A DNA stretch of 64,000 nucleotides from an uncultured Clostridia bacterium (GCA_947627235.1 CANQVG010000006.1:17309-81308), one strand, 5' to 3'. Numbered from the stretch's first letter, positions 7,682-16,420 are shown. Numbers and translations are program-made. The notes: generated from the letters alone by a model not told the origin.

Positions 7682-7715
7682 CTCATAAAGTGAGATTTTT
7701 TCACTCATTGAGTGA
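7682..7715. promoter_or_regulatory. Two palindromes upstream of the XRE gene, likely operators
   Basis: CTCA-N5-TGAG (7682-7694) and the perfect TCACTCA-T-TGAGTGA (7701-7715) share half-site bases and stand 19 to 20 bases apart. XRE proteins commonly bind such short dyads. Assignment to the adjacent regulator is inferred from position. Confidence 0.5.
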
Positions 7716-7724
7716 GAAAGCGGA

Positions 7725-7768
7725 CAAAAAATTCCCGATATGCAGTGATTTAGGCTGTATATCGGGAA
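7725..7768 (-). terminator. Terminator of the CPBP protease gene
   Basis: A ten-pair stem TTCCCGATAT/ATATCGGGAA lies directly after the stop codon at 7773 and is followed on the minus strand by six T residues. Confidence 0.85.
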
Positions 7769-7772
7769 AGTT

Positions 7773-9107
7773 TTACTGTATTGTCACATGTGTATTGTAT
7801 TCCGCGTCGGGGTCGCGAACGCGCGAGTAGTCGTAAACAAGGTTTAGCTCATACTCTCCGGCTTCAAGTTCGAGCGAGAAGGTCACGATGCAGGTGCCGC
7901 CGTAGTTTTCCTCATACACCGCCTCTCCGTCCGAATCGTTTATCTGAACGAAGACATATGAATCCGAATCCGACGGTTGGCTCTTTACGGTCACGGTGTA
8001 ATTGCCGTATTTGTCTATTTCAAATATCGCACGGTAGCCGAAGACGTCTTCGCCCTCCCAAGCGCCGCTGTGGGTTACGTCGAGCGTGGACTCGCCGAAT
8101 ATATCCCCAAAGGCTCCAGAAAGCTGCGCGTCAAAATCTGGGCTCAGCGCCACGCTGCCGAAGAAGAGCATTACCGCGCATATGATAAAAACGATTATGG
8201 CGCGGTCGAGCGACTTTCGACTCTTAAGGTTAGTCGCGAAGTTTACGGTCATAATGAGGCTGCGGTCGTTTCTTAAGGCGTCGAGGGTGGACTTGTCGGC
8301 AAACATCTCGGCGAGTTTTCTGCGGCGGAGCAAAACGAGCGTGACGATTATATATGGCACCGTAGAGGTTATCGCCTGAAGCGGGGTGTAGCCGCCGATA
8401 GCTTCGGATATAGTTCCGCCGAAGAAGCCTTCGGAGAAAAGCGCGCAGAAATCGAGGAAAGCATGCAGGCACACCGTGACCCATAGGTTGCGGCAGCGGT
8501 AGTAGATAGCCGTCAGCGCCATTCCCATAGCGGCGGCAGCGAGCATCTGGACAAGCACTCCGGAAGCGATCGCGGCTTGGAAGTTTATGCCGTGCATAAG
8601 CCCGAAGATAAGCCCGGAGTAGATAGTCGCCGTCCAGACGCCGGCAGGGTCTTTGGCGTGCTTGTCCCAGAAGAGGTTCGAGATTATCCCGCGGAAGAAC
8701 ATCTCTTCGCAGAAGCCCACTGTAAACATCGCCACGGCGAAAACGAATATCTTCCAGAGAGGGAGCATTTCGGAGAAGAATCCGCTTCCCCGCGCGCCGA
8801 GCTCATAAATCACCGTGGACGACAGCGATATCAGCGATATAACAATGAAATATCCGCCGCTCAAAAGCCCCGAGCCAAAGTTTTCGGTGCTGTTCCACAC
8901 CTTGACGTAGCCGAATATCAGCATTATCAGCAAGCCTATCAGACTAAGCAGACTTTCAGCGACGAGCTGCATCAAGAATTCGCCGTTTGCTCTGAAAATC
9001 GGGTTGCTGAACATCAGGAAGAATGACGAGAGATACATTGAAGCTATAAACAGCGCCACTACTATTATCGACGAGAATATCGGGTGCCTGACAGCCGCTT
9101 TGCGCAT
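7773..9107 (-). CDS. CPBP-family intramembrane metalloprotease with extracellular C-terminal domain
   Basis: Membrane protein of 444 residues with the Abi/CPBP (type II CAAX-protease-like) motifs in order: EEMFFRGI (EExxxR), FGLMHGIN and HAFLDFCALF. After these, a further membrane segment (RAIIVFIICAVMLFFG) leads to a C-terminal region of about 110 residues rich in beta-strand patterns (YGNYTVTVKS, AGEYELNLVYDY) that should lie outside the cell. The sandwich-like tail is not typical of minimal CPBP proteins. Family members act in bacteriocin immunity or regulated proteolysis; the target here is unknown. It follows valS with 75 bases between and has its own terminator. Confidence 0.85.
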   Translation of the reverse strand: MRKAAVRHPIFSSIIVVALFIASMYLSSFFLMFSNPIFRANGEFLMQLVAESLLSLIGLLIMLIFGYVKVWNSTENFGSGLLSGGYFIVISLISLSSTVIYELGARGSGFFSEMLPLWKIFVFAVAMFTVGFCEEMFFRGIISNLFWDKHAKDPAGVWTATIYSGLIFGLMHGINFQAAIASGVLVQMLAAAAMGMALTAIYYRCRNLWVTVCLHAFLDFCALFSEGFFGGTISEAIGGYTPLQAITSTVPYIIVTLVLLRRRKLAEMFADKSTLDALRNDRSLIMTVNFATNLKSRKSLDRAIIVFIICAVMLFFGSVALSPDFDAQLSGAFGDIFGESTLDVTHSGAWEGEDVFGYRAIFEIDKYGNYTVTVKSQPSDSDSYVFVQINDSDGEAVYEENYGGTCIVTFSLELEAGEYELNLVYDYSRVRDPDAEYNTHVTIQ

Positions 9108-9135
9108 AGAATTACCAGCCTTTCTTTAAAATATG

Positions 9136-9162
9136 CCGCCCGCAAAAGCCCTTCGCGGGCGG
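9136..9162 (-). terminator. Terminator of valS
   Basis: The stem CCGCCCGC/GCGGGCGG with a long loop lies 20 bases beyond the valS stop; the minus strand continues CATATTTTAAAG. It may let some transcription through to the CPBP gene. Confidence 0.65.
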
Positions 9163-9182
9163 CTCGGTTTTGCTTTTGGATA

Positions 9183-11804
9183 TTATCCGAGCGCCTTCAG
9201 GGACTGCTCGATTTTTTTCAGCTTTTCAAGGGCAAGCTCAAGCTTTGTCCTTTCGGCTTCGACTACCTGCGCGGGCGCCTTCGCGACAAATCCCGCGTTA
9301 TTAAGCTTGCCGTTGATTATTGCGATGTCCTTTTCGGCGGAAGCCTTTTCCTTATTTAGACGCGCGAGTTCTTTATCCTTGTCGATTATCTCGGAGAGCG
9401 GGATAAACAGTCTTGCCGAGCTTGTGACAATAGTCACCGAATCCGCAGGTTCGCAGTGTTCGGAAATCTCGACTGAGGAAGCCGATGCAAGCCTTTCAAA
9501 GAACATAACGCCCTTTTCGTAGACCTCTTTCTGGGAGGTCTCTATGAACAGCTCCGCCTTTTTGGAGGGAGGGACGTTCATCTCGGCGCGGCGGTTTCTT
9601 ATTGCCTTTATGGCCTCGATTATCTTTTCAAAATCGTTCTCCTCCGAGGGATACGCGAGCGCGGAATCGTAAACCGGGAAGCTCTCGAGCATTATCGGCT
9701 TGCCGCTGCCGTCGAGCGCCTGCCAGATCTCCTCGGTGATAAACGGCATAAACGGGTGAAGCAGCTTGAGGATTCTCTCCATCGCCCATACGAGTACGTT
9801 CTGAGCCGCCGCGGCGGTCTCTCCGCCCGCGTTGATGCGGGGCTTTGTAAGCTCAATATACCAGTCGCAGTAGACGTCCCAGATGAAGTCGTAGACCTTC
9901 TGCGCAGCTACGCCTATCTCGAATTTATCGAGGTTGTCGCCGACCTCCTTGGCAAGAGTGTTTATCTTCGAGACGAGCCATTTGTCCTCGAGCGCGAGGT
10001 TTTCTGGGAGATTCTTCGGCATCTCGAATCCGTCCGGGAGGTTCATCATAATGAATCGGCTGGCGTTCCAGAGCTTATTTGCGAAGTTTCTGCTCGCCTT
10101 TACCTTTTCCTCGGAATAACGCATATCGTTTCCGGGCGAGGTCCCGGAGGCAACCATAAATCTCAGGGCGTCGGCGCCGTATTTGTCTATGACTTCGAGA
10201 GGGTCTACTCCGTTGCCGAGCGATTTCGACATCTTTACGCCGTTCGGGTCGCGTATAAGCCCGTGAATCAGAACGGTGTCAAACGGCTTTTGGTGCATAT
10301 GCTCCATTCCGGCTACTATCATTCTCGATACCCAGAAAGTTATGATGTCCCAACCGGTGACGAGGGTGGAGGTGGGGTAGAAATATCTCAGCTCAGGGGT
10401 GTCGTCGGGCCAGCCGAGTGTGGAGAACGGCCAGAGTGCCGAGCTGAACCAAGTATCAAGCGTATCGGGGTCCTGCCTCATCGGCTTACCGCACTTCGGA
10501 CAGACGGCGCTGTCCTCTTTGGTTACAATCATCTCGCCGCAGTCGTCGCAGTAGAACGCGGGTATGCGGTGACCCCACCAGAGCTGGCGGGAAACGCACC
10601 AGTCGCGGATATCCTCCATCCAGTTGAAGTAATTCTTTTCAAACCGCTCGGGAACGAATTTGATATCGCCCGACCTGACGGCTTCTATCGCGGGCTTGGC
10701 GAGGTCCGCCATTTTTACGAACCACTGAAGCGATACTCTCGGCTCGATGGTTGTGCCGCAGCGGTAGCAGGTTCCTACGTTGTGGGAGTAGTCCTCGATT
10801 CTCACGAGATAGCCTCCGGCTTCGAGGTCGGCTACAATCGCCTTTCTCGCTTCAAAGCGGTCCATACCGGCGTATTTCGGGTAATCTTCGGTTATCTTCG
10901 CGTCGTCGGTCATAACGTTGATTACGGGAAGATTGTGCCTCAGCCCGACCTCGAAGTCGTTCAGGTCGTGGGCGGGAGTTATCTTCACGACGCCTGTTCC
11001 GAATTCCATATCGACGTAGCTGTCTGCCACTACGGGGATTTCCCTGCCCACGAGCGGCAGAGTGACGGTCTTGCCGACGAAGCTCTTATAGCGCTCGTCC
11101 TTGGGGTTTACGGCTACGGCGGTATCTCCGAGAAGCGTCTCGGGACGGGTAGTGGCAAGTTCAAGCCAGCCGCTTCCGTCGGTAAGCGGGTATCTGAGGT
11201 GCCAGAAGTGTCCCGCCTGCTCCTCATATTCGACCTCTGCGTTCGAGATAGAGGTCAGGCAGTGAGGACACCAGTTTATAATGCGCTCGCCCCTGTAAAT
11301 AAGTCCTTTTTCGTAGTATTTGACGAATACTTCCTTGACCGCCTTTGAGCAGCCCTCGTCGAGGGTAAAGCGTTCGCGTTCCCAGTCGCAGGAAGAGCCG
11401 AGCTTTTTGAGCTGATTGATAATAGTGGAGCCGTATTTTTGCTTCCACGCCCACGCGCGCTCAAGAAAGCCGTCTCTGCCGAGATCGTCCTTTGTAAGAC
11501 CCTCTTTTTTCATCTCCGAGACGATTTTTGCCTCAGTCGCGATGGAAGCGTGGTCGGTTCCGGGGAGCCAGAGGGTTTCGTAGCCCGACATTCTCTTGTA
11601 GCGAATCAGTATGTCCTGAAGAGTGTTGTCGAGGGCGTGACCCATATGGAGCTGCCCCGTGATGTTCGGCGGGGGAATGACTATGGTGTAGGGCTTCTTA
11701 TCGGGATTTACCTCGGCGTGGAAGCAGCCCTTTTCCAACCAGTAGCCGTAAATTCTGTCCTCAACGGACTTCGGCTCATAGAGCTTTTCAAGTTCTTTTT
11801 TCAT
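9183..11804 (-). CDS. valS: Valyl-tRNA synthetase
   Basis: Charges tRNA-Val; 873 residues, the usual bacterial size. It is a class I synthetase with the HIGH-type motif HMGH (in PPNITGQLHMGHALDNT), an editing (CP1) domain, a zinc-type cysteine cluster CDDCGE...CPKCGKP, the KMSKS loop (VKMSKSLGNG), an anticodon-binding domain and a C-terminal coiled coil (LARLNKEKASAEKDIA onward). The start is ATG 11804 after AAAGGAAAGG; the longer track ORF extends into the T-box leader. Expression should be controlled by the T-box at 11840-12106. The first gene of its transcript, it is followed by the CPBP gene. Confidence 0.98.
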   Translation of the reverse strand: MKKELEKLYEPKSVEDRIYGYWLEKGCFHAEVNPDKKPYTIVIPPPNITGQLHMGHALDNTLQDILIRYKRMSGYETLWLPGTDHASIATEAKIVSEMKKEGLTKDDLGRDGFLERAWAWKQKYGSTIINQLKKLGSSCDWERERFTLDEGCSKAVKEVFVKYYEKGLIYRGERIINWCPHCLTSISNAEVEYEEQAGHFWHLRYPLTDGSGWLELATTRPETLLGDTAVAVNPKDERYKSFVGKTVTLPLVGREIPVVADSYVDMEFGTGVVKITPAHDLNDFEVGLRHNLPVINVMTDDAKITEDYPKYAGMDRFEARKAIVADLEAGGYLVRIEDYSHNVGTCYRCGTTIEPRVSLQWFVKMADLAKPAIEAVRSGDIKFVPERFEKNYFNWMEDIRDWCVSRQLWWGHRIPAFYCDDCGEMIVTKEDSAVCPKCGKPMRQDPDTLDTWFSSALWPFSTLGWPDDTPELRYFYPTSTLVTGWDIITFWVSRMIVAGMEHMHQKPFDTVLIHGLIRDPNGVKMSKSLGNGVDPLEVIDKYGADALRFMVASGTSPGNDMRYSEEKVKASRNFANKLWNASRFIMMNLPDGFEMPKNLPENLALEDKWLVSKINTLAKEVGDNLDKFEIGVAAQKVYDFIWDVYCDWYIELTKPRINAGGETAAAAQNVLVWAMERILKLLHPFMPFITEEIWQALDGSGKPIMLESFPVYDSALAYPSEENDFEKIIEAIKAIRNRRAEMNVPPSKKAELFIETSQKEVYEKGVMFFERLASASSVEISEHCEPADSVTIVTSSARLFIPLSEIIDKDKELARLNKEKASAEKDIAIINGKLNNAGFVAKAPAQVVEAERTKLELALEKLKKIEQSLKALG

Positions 11805-11839
11805 CGAGTACCTTTCCTTTCGCCTTTTTAGGCTTGATT

Positions 11840-12106
11840 TTCGGGCAGAGGCGATAAAAAACCGCCCCAAAGCCCCTGCTTTGAGACGAGAAAATTCCCG
11901 CGGTACCACTCAAATTGCGCGGCTTGCCGCGCCTCTTAACGCGCTTTAACGTTCGCATAACGGGATAGGTCTACTCGCGGCGGGACCGCTTTCTTCTTTC
12001 CGGCTCACGGGCTACAGTTCCGCAATGTACTCCGGCGGCTTTCACCAAAGCGCCGCCTCTCTGAAAAAGCACACGGGAGCGGAACCCTCCCGGTCATCGC
12101 CATTAT
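11840..12106 (-). ncRNA. T-box leader (valine) upstream of valS
   Basis: The minus strand holds a GATGA K-turn (12094-12098), a Stem I with AG-bulge-like bases, and a candidate specifier GTA (12030-12028), a valine codon. The T-box core GAGTGGTACCGCGGGAAT (11911-11894) follows, then a terminator stem CTCAAAGC/GCTTTGGG with GGCGGTTTTTT. Uncharged tRNA-Val should stabilise the antiterminator and allow valS transcription. Core and terminator are clear; the specifier is deduced from position and matches the gene. Confidence 0.93.
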
Positions 12107-12112
12107 AAGGTA

Positions 12113-12141
12113 ATATTATCACAAACGCTATAAAAAGTCAA
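12113..12141 (-). promoter_or_regulatory. Promoter of the valS T-box transcript
   Basis: On the minus strand TTGACT, 17 bases, TAATAT. The predicted start near 12106 is just ahead of the T-box K-turn. Confidence 0.75.
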
Positions 12142-12222
12142 CAGCAAAAACAGGCAAATACATGGTATCTTTTTTCAAAATCTGACCATAATATCGCTGA
12201 TAATAATAAAGGAGAGATTAAA

Positions 12223-12669
12223 ATGAGGGTGTTAAAATCGCTTTCGGTATTTACGTTCGGCGGACTCTGCTACGGTCTGCTTGAGATTCTTTATCGCGGA
12301 CACACGCATATTTCGATGTTTGCGGTCGGAGGACTCTGTTTTCTTCTGATGACGGTGCTTGACAGCTACTGTGTTTTCGGAGGGAGTCTACTTTTGGAAG
12401 CGCCGATATGCGCTGCTATAATCACGGCGGTGGAATTTTTCTCGGGAGTTCTCATAAATATAAGGCTCGGACTTGGAGTGTGGGACTATTCTGCGCTGCC
12501 GCTCAACCTTATGGGACAGATATGTCTGCCGTTCTCGGCGATATGGCTGGGACTTTCGGTGCCGGCGATACTCGTCTCGCGCCTTTTGCGACACTTTATC
12601 TTTGAGGATGATTTGCCTCCGTTAAGGCTGCTGCCTGCCAAAACCGCTCCCGCAGAGGAGCAAAGCTAA
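12223..12669 (+). CDS. Putative ABC-transporter type IV (CmpB-like) membrane protein
   Basis: Membrane protein of 148 residues with about four hydrophobic segments. The sequence GGLCYGLLEILYRGHTHISMFAVGG-type core matches the family annotated as CmpB/putative ABC transporter type IV (recalled from family knowledge). That label does not rest on a proven transport function. The ATG follows AAAGGAGAG. It converges with the next gene and overlaps it by 4 bases at the stops. No ATPase gene is adjacent. Confidence 0.75.
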   Translation: MRVLKSLSVFTFGGLCYGLLEILYRGHTHISMFAVGGLCFLLMTVLDSYCVFGGSLLLEAPICAAIITAVEFFSGVLINIRLGLGVWDYSALPLNLMGQICLPFSAIWLGLSVPAILVSRLLRHFIFEDDLPPLRLLPAKTAPAEEQS

Positions 12670-13112
12670 ACCCCGCGCAGGTCAAAAGAAGACATCGGCG
12701 CGGACCGCAGCGCCACAAGCACATAGCAGTTTTCAGGCAGGGACCCGAGGCTTATGCCCATTCCAACGAGTTCCTCCGGCCACTTTTCGATATATGCGTA
12801 TCCCCTGAAAAGCGCTGTAGCCCTCTTCGGGTCGATCGGGACATCGGAGGATATCGCCACTGCCACGCATAGCTCTGTGTGGTCGCCGGTGCCTCCTGTA
12901 TTGGCGCAGGTGCTGTCATAGCAAATAACCTCCGCGCCGTCTGGGAGGTTAAGGCATTTAATGACCTCTCTTTCAAACTGAGCGCAGGCCGCGTTGTCCA
13001 CGGCTATCGGGAAAAATATCAGTATCATAATGAGACGTATCGCCGCAGCAGGCAGGGCAAGGATTATCAAAGCGCCTAAGCCGAGGGCGTTGGAGTTGAT
13101 TCTGTTCATCAT
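12666..13112 (-). CDS. Small membrane-anchored protein of unknown function
   Basis: Unrecognised protein of 148 residues. One hydrophobic segment (about residues 10-38) is followed by a soluble region containing several cysteines (ACAQFE, VICYDSTCAN, CVAVAI, NCYVLV). It has its own strong promoter (TTGACA, 17 bases, TATCAT) with two identical 11-bp repeats directly upstream, so it may be under activator control. It is convergent with the CmpB-like gene; the stop codons overlap. The Met-Met start follows an AAGGCGG-type site. Confidence 0.65.
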   Translation of the reverse strand: MMNRINSNALGLGALIILALPAAAIRLIMILIFFPIAVDNAACAQFEREVIKCLNLPDGAEVICYDSTCANTGGTGDHTELCVAVAISSDVPIDPKRATALFRGYAYIEKWPEELVGMGISLGSLPENCYVLVALRSAPMSSFDLRGV

Positions 13113-13140
13113 ATCGCCGCCTTCTTTTCTTTATACGACT

Positions 13141-13169
13141 ATGATATCCCCCGAAAAAGCCGCTGTCAA
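13141..13169 (-). promoter_or_regulatory. Promoter of the small membrane-protein gene
   Basis: The minus strand shows consensus TTGACA, exactly 17 bases, then TATCAT, 29 bases before the start codon at 13112. Confidence 0.7.
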
Positions 13170-13178
13170 GGCGATTTA

Positions 13179-13210
13179 CCGTATTGTAACCATATGTTGC
13201 CGTATTGTAA
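13179..13210. promoter_or_regulatory. Two 11-bp direct repeats 21 bp apart, predicted activator sites
   Basis: CCGTATTGTAA occurs at 13179-13189 and 13200-13210, exactly two helical turns apart and ending 10 bases upstream of the -35 box at 13164-13169. The geometry suits a dimeric activator; 9-bp repeats separated by about 12 bases are also typical of LytTR regulators, though the bases match that consensus only partly. Confidence 0.5.
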
Positions 13211-13215
13211 TAAAA

Positions 13216-13242
13216 TCCCGGAGCCGCTTAGGTACTCCGGGA
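13216..13242 (-). terminator. Terminator of prfB
   Basis: The stem TCCCGGAG/CTCCGGGA follows the prfB stop by 7 bases and is followed on the minus strand by TTTTATT. Confidence 0.8.
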
Positions 13243-13248
13243 TATTTT

Positions 13249-14367
13249 TTATTTTTCTATCTCCCCGTTTGAGAGGGCTTTTAGATAGGCGTTGATGAAT
13301 CCGTCGAGGTCGCCGTCCATAACTGCGTGGACGTTTCCGTTTTCATAGCCTGTGCGGTGATCCTTAACAAGTGTGTAGGGCATAAATACATACGAGCGTA
13401 TCTGCGAACCCCACGCGATTTCCTTCTGCACGCCCTTGATGTCCTCGATTTTAGCGAGGTGTTCGCGCTCCTTTATCTCGACGAGCTTCGCAACGAGCAT
13501 TTTCATCGCGTAGTCGCGGTTCTGCGCCTGTGAGCGCTGGGTCTGACAGGAAGTGACGATGCCCGTCGGGAGATGCGTCAGTCTTACCGCGGACGAGGTC
13601 TTGTTTATATGCTGACCGCCCGCGCCCGACGAACGGAAAACGTCCATCTTAATGTCTTCGGGGCGGATCTGCACGCTCATATCGTCGTTTATTTCCGGCA
13701 TTACCTCAACAGCCGAGAAAGATGTGTGCCGCGAGCCAGAGGCGTCGAAAGGAGATATCCTCACAAGGCGGTGTATACCCGACTCGCTCTTCAGATATCC
13801 GTAGGCGTTTTCGCCCTCTATTATCATAGAGGCGCTCTTGATTCCTGCATCGGTGCCGTCGAGGGTGTCGAGTACCGAGACCTTATAGCCGTGATTTTCG
13901 CCCCAGCGGATATACATTCTCAGGAGCATTTCTGTCCAGTCCTGAGCCTCGGTGCCGCCTGCGCCGGCGTGGAAATTCAGAATGGCGTTCGAGCTGTCGT
14001 ATTCGCCGGTGAGGAGCGTCCTGAGCGTCAGGCTGTCGATTTTTTCGGATAGAGCGTCGAGCTCCGCCTTGATTTCATCGAGCATCGAGTCGTCCGGCTC
14101 CTCGCCGTACATCTCTATGAGGGTTTGGATGTCCTCCGCCTGACGGTGGAGCCTTTTGTCGTCCTCAACTGTGTTTTCGAGCGATTTTGTGCGCTGCAAT
14201 ATCTTCTGCGACTTCTCGGCGTCGTCCCAGAAATTCGGCTCCGAAGCCTTAAGGTGGAGCTGCTCTATCTCCTCCTTGGCGGCGTCGATATTCAGGACAG
14301 AATGGAGTTCCCGAAGCTTTGGGGCATATTCGGCGAGCCGCTGCTTGAGTTCGTCTATCAGTAACAT
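13249..14367 (-). CDS. prfB: Peptide chain release factor 2
   Basis: Recognises UGA/UAA stops and triggers peptide release. It has 372 residues with an N-terminal helical domain, the SPF specificity tripeptide (ISPFDASGSRHTSF) that marks RF2, and the GGQ motif (SGAGGQHINKT). The start ATG 14367 follows GGAGGA; the track ORF starts 93 bases too early. The reading frame is continuous, so the programmed +1 frameshift found in many prfB genes is absent here. A terminator closes the gene. Confidence 0.97.
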   Translation of the reverse strand: MLLIDELKQRLAEYAPKLRELHSVLNIDAAKEEIEQLHLKASEPNFWDDAEKSQKILQRTKSLENTVEDDKRLHRQAEDIQTLIEMYGEEPDDSMLDEIKAELDALSEKIDSLTLRTLLTGEYDSSNAILNFHAGAGGTEAQDWTEMLLRMYIRWGENHGYKVSVLDTLDGTDAGIKSASMIIEGENAYGYLKSESGIHRLVRISPFDASGSRHTSFSAVEVMPEINDDMSVQIRPEDIKMDVFRSSGAGGQHINKTSSAVRLTHLPTGIVTSCQTQRSQAQNRDYAMKMLVAKLVEIKEREHLAKIEDIKGVQKEIAWGSQIRSYVFMPYTLVKDHRTGYENGNVHAVMDGDLDGFINAYLKALSNGEIEK

Positions 14368-14471
14368 AATTCCTCCGAAAATCTTTATTCCATACGATTT
14401 TACCATATCGTGGGGGAAAATGCAAGAGGGGCGCGAGAGACATAGGGAGTATTTTTGCATCGCCGCGCAAA

Positions 14472-14489
14472 AGTCCCCCTCTCGGGGGC
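14472..14489 (-). terminator. Terminator after tmcAL
   Basis: The short stem GCCCCCGAGAGGGGGAC, with TTTTGCG following on the minus strand, begins at the stop codon of the preceding gene. Confidence 0.65.
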
Positions 14490-15617
14490 TTATTTTATTA
14501 TCCTCGCGCTCTTTTCGTACTCAGTAATGCTCTCGGTATTCTGCCCGCAGAGGCTTTGCAGCCTCGAACCGAGTTCGGTAAGCTCCGCCTGACGTTTCGC
14601 CTCCGGCGAGAGCCTTGAAAGCTCCGCAAGAGAGCTGCCTAGCGGTATTTTCGACGTTTTCCGGCATATCTTCAGTATCTCCGCGCCTTGCCCGTTCAGC
14701 GCGAGCACCCGCGCAAAAGCCGGTTCTTTCACGTCGTCTTCGGTCACTCCGAGCGCCGCGAGCATTACCGCGCGTCTCACCCTCGACTGCGTTACGTTTC
14801 TCGGCTTCACCCGCGAATAAAGCTCCTCAAGGCTTCCCACCCGCCGCGACGCCTCAAAAAGCCGGCCTGCGAGTTCGCCGCAGCAGGGGGTTGCTGCGAA
14901 GTCTTCCTTTTTCATATGAGAAAGCCGCCACAAAATTGCTTTTTCACCGTTTTCGACAAAATACGGCTCGCTCTCAAAGCGGTACCCGAGAAAAGCTTCG
15001 GCATTTTTTCCGTCTTTTAACAGACTTCTTATATGAGACGCCGAGGCAAAGTGTCCCTCTGCCTCCGCTCCGTCGTGCGGGACGGTCCTTTTTACGGCAA
15101 ACGGGGCTATGCCGCTGCCCTCAAGGGCGCGGATATATTCAAGCGCGAGAATGTTGTTGGGGCAGAGCATCTCTGCTACGCTCTCTCCGCAAGCCTCCGC
15201 CGCTGCCTTGGGATACGTCTTTCCCTCCGACATCAGCACCTTGATTTTAAGTTCGGCATTTACTATATTTCCGAGAGCCGACCGCAGCGCCTCTACGTCG
15301 TCGGTCTCGGCTCCGAAAGAAAGCATGTCCACACACCCGAGTCGACGCAATATGCCTATTCCTGCTTTTGCGAAGTCCCGCGCCGCTCCGAGGGAATACT
15401 CCGGTGACAGTTCCAAAACGAGGTCTGCTCCGCCGTGCTTTACCGCCTCCTCGGCGCGGCTGTAAGTGTCGCATACCGCGACGTCTCCGCGCTGGACAAG
15501 GCTTCCGCTCATCACCGCCACGATGTGTGTGGCGCCCGCTTTGCGGGTCATTTCAAGGTGGTATTTATGCCCGAGGTGAAAGGGGTTATACTCCGCGATT
15601 ACTCCCGCAATCTTCAC
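14490..15617 (-). CDS. tmcAL: tRNA(Met) cytidine acetate ligase-like nucleotidyltransferase
   Basis: Homolog of Bacillus YlbM/TmcAL, which uses acetate and ATP to form N4-acetylcytidine at the wobble base of elongator tRNA-Met. The protein has 375 residues. The opening IAGVIAEYNPFHLGHKYHL contains the HxGH nucleotidyltransferase motif, followed by VAVMSGSLVQRGD, both typical of the family. The start is GTG 15617 after GGAG, overlapping the stop of the upstream glycosylase gene by four bases (GTGA), so the two are translationally coupled. Confidence 0.93.
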   Translation of the reverse strand: MKIAGVIAEYNPFHLGHKYHLEMTRKAGATHIVAVMSGSLVQRGDVAVCDTYSRAEEAVKHGGADLVLELSPEYSLGAARDFAKAGIGILRRLGCVDMLSFGAETDDVEALRSALGNIVNAELKIKVLMSEGKTYPKAAAEACGESVAEMLCPNNILALEYIRALEGSGIAPFAVKRTVPHDGAEAEGHFASASHIRSLLKDGKNAEAFLGYRFESEPYFVENGEKAILWRLSHMKKEDFAATPCCGELAGRLFEASRRVGSLEELYSRVKPRNVTQSRVRRAVMLAALGVTEDDVKEPAFARVLALNGQGAEILKICRKTSKIPLGSSLAELSRLSPEAKRQAELTELGSRLQSLCGQNTESITEYEKSARIIK

Positions 15618-16420
15618 TTTTCTTCTCCTTTATATTTGCGTATGTAGTTGAACAGATATAACTGCGCTATCCCGCGGGTCTCATAAAACTCCTGAGGAAG
15701 ACCGTCTTTATAATATTCCTCCATGACCCGTTTCATCCATACGTCTAACGGAAACGCCTCGGTCCGATACATTCCGCTGAGCAGAACGCAGTCCGCGACC
15801 TTTGGTCCCACGCCCTTTATCTTCATAAGCTCCGCCCTTGCTTCATCATAGGGGAGCGAGGCGGCCTTTTTGAGGTCGACCTCTTTGGAAGCTACCTTTT
15901 GCGCCGCGTCGACGATATATTTTGCGCGGAAGCCGGCGCGCAGATACCCGAGGCTCTCGGCAGTCTCGGCGCTCAGTTCGGAAGCGGTCGGGAAGTGACC
16001 GTAATGCTCGGCAAGACGCGCTATTATACCCTTGATTCTTTTGATATTGTTGTTCGACGAGAAGATAAAGCTCACAAGAGCTTCCCAACTGTCCTGTCGA
16101 AGCAGACGTATTCCGCGCGAAAAGCCGCAGGCGGAGCAAAGCACGGGATCGTTGGAATAGAGCGTCCGAAGCGCCGAGTAGTCGGTTCCGAGGTCGAAAT
16201 ATCCGACCCAGACGTTCAAAAAGTCGTCTTCGGTGGTGTTTTTGAGAATAAACCTGCCGTTCGTACCGGATATCTCAAGCGGGTGGTCGAGACAGTATCC
16301 GAAATATGCGTTTTCTCCTACCTTGTTCCACCTGAAAGCCTGACCCGTGTCCAGAACGTCGTCAAGTTCGAGGTCGTCCTCGTAAAGAATTATGTCTTTT
16401 CCCGAAATTTCGTATCTCAT
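15614..16420 (-). CDS. 8-oxoguanine DNA glycosylase, OGG1 type
   Basis: Base-excision repair glycosylase/lyase of 268 residues that removes oxidised guanine. An OGG N-terminal domain (DTGQAFRWNKVGE) precedes an HhH-GPD domain. The hairpin LMKIKGVGPKVADC carries the catalytic Lys, and FPLDVWMKR carries the matching Asp. The start is ATG 16420 after GGAGGAAATT, shorter than the track ORF. It heads a two-gene operon with tmcAL and is divergent from the gene at 16511; the 90-base interval holds both promoters. Confidence 0.93.
   Translation of the reverse strand: MRYEISGKDIILYEDDLELDDVLDTGQAFRWNKVGENAYFGYCLDHPLEISGTNGRFILKNTTEDDFLNVWVGYFDLGTDYSALRTLYSNDPVLCSACGFSRGIRLLRQDSWEALVSFIFSSNNNIKRIKGIIARLAEHYGHFPTASELSAETAESLGYLRAGFRAKYIVDAAQKVASKEVDLKKAASLPYDEARAELMKIKGVGPKVADCVLLSGMYRTEAFPLDVWMKRVMEEYYKDGLPQEFYETRGIAQLYLFNYIRKYKGEEK

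Noticed and set aside
9756-11348. 530-codon open frame on the plus strand opposite valS
   Set aside because: It is antisense to a certain gene, has no ribosome site or family similarity, and results from the codon bias of valS.
13249-14460. Possible programmed +1 frameshift in prfB
   Set aside because: The RF2 frame runs uninterrupted from an ATG with GGAGGA, and no in-frame UGA near codon 25 is present.
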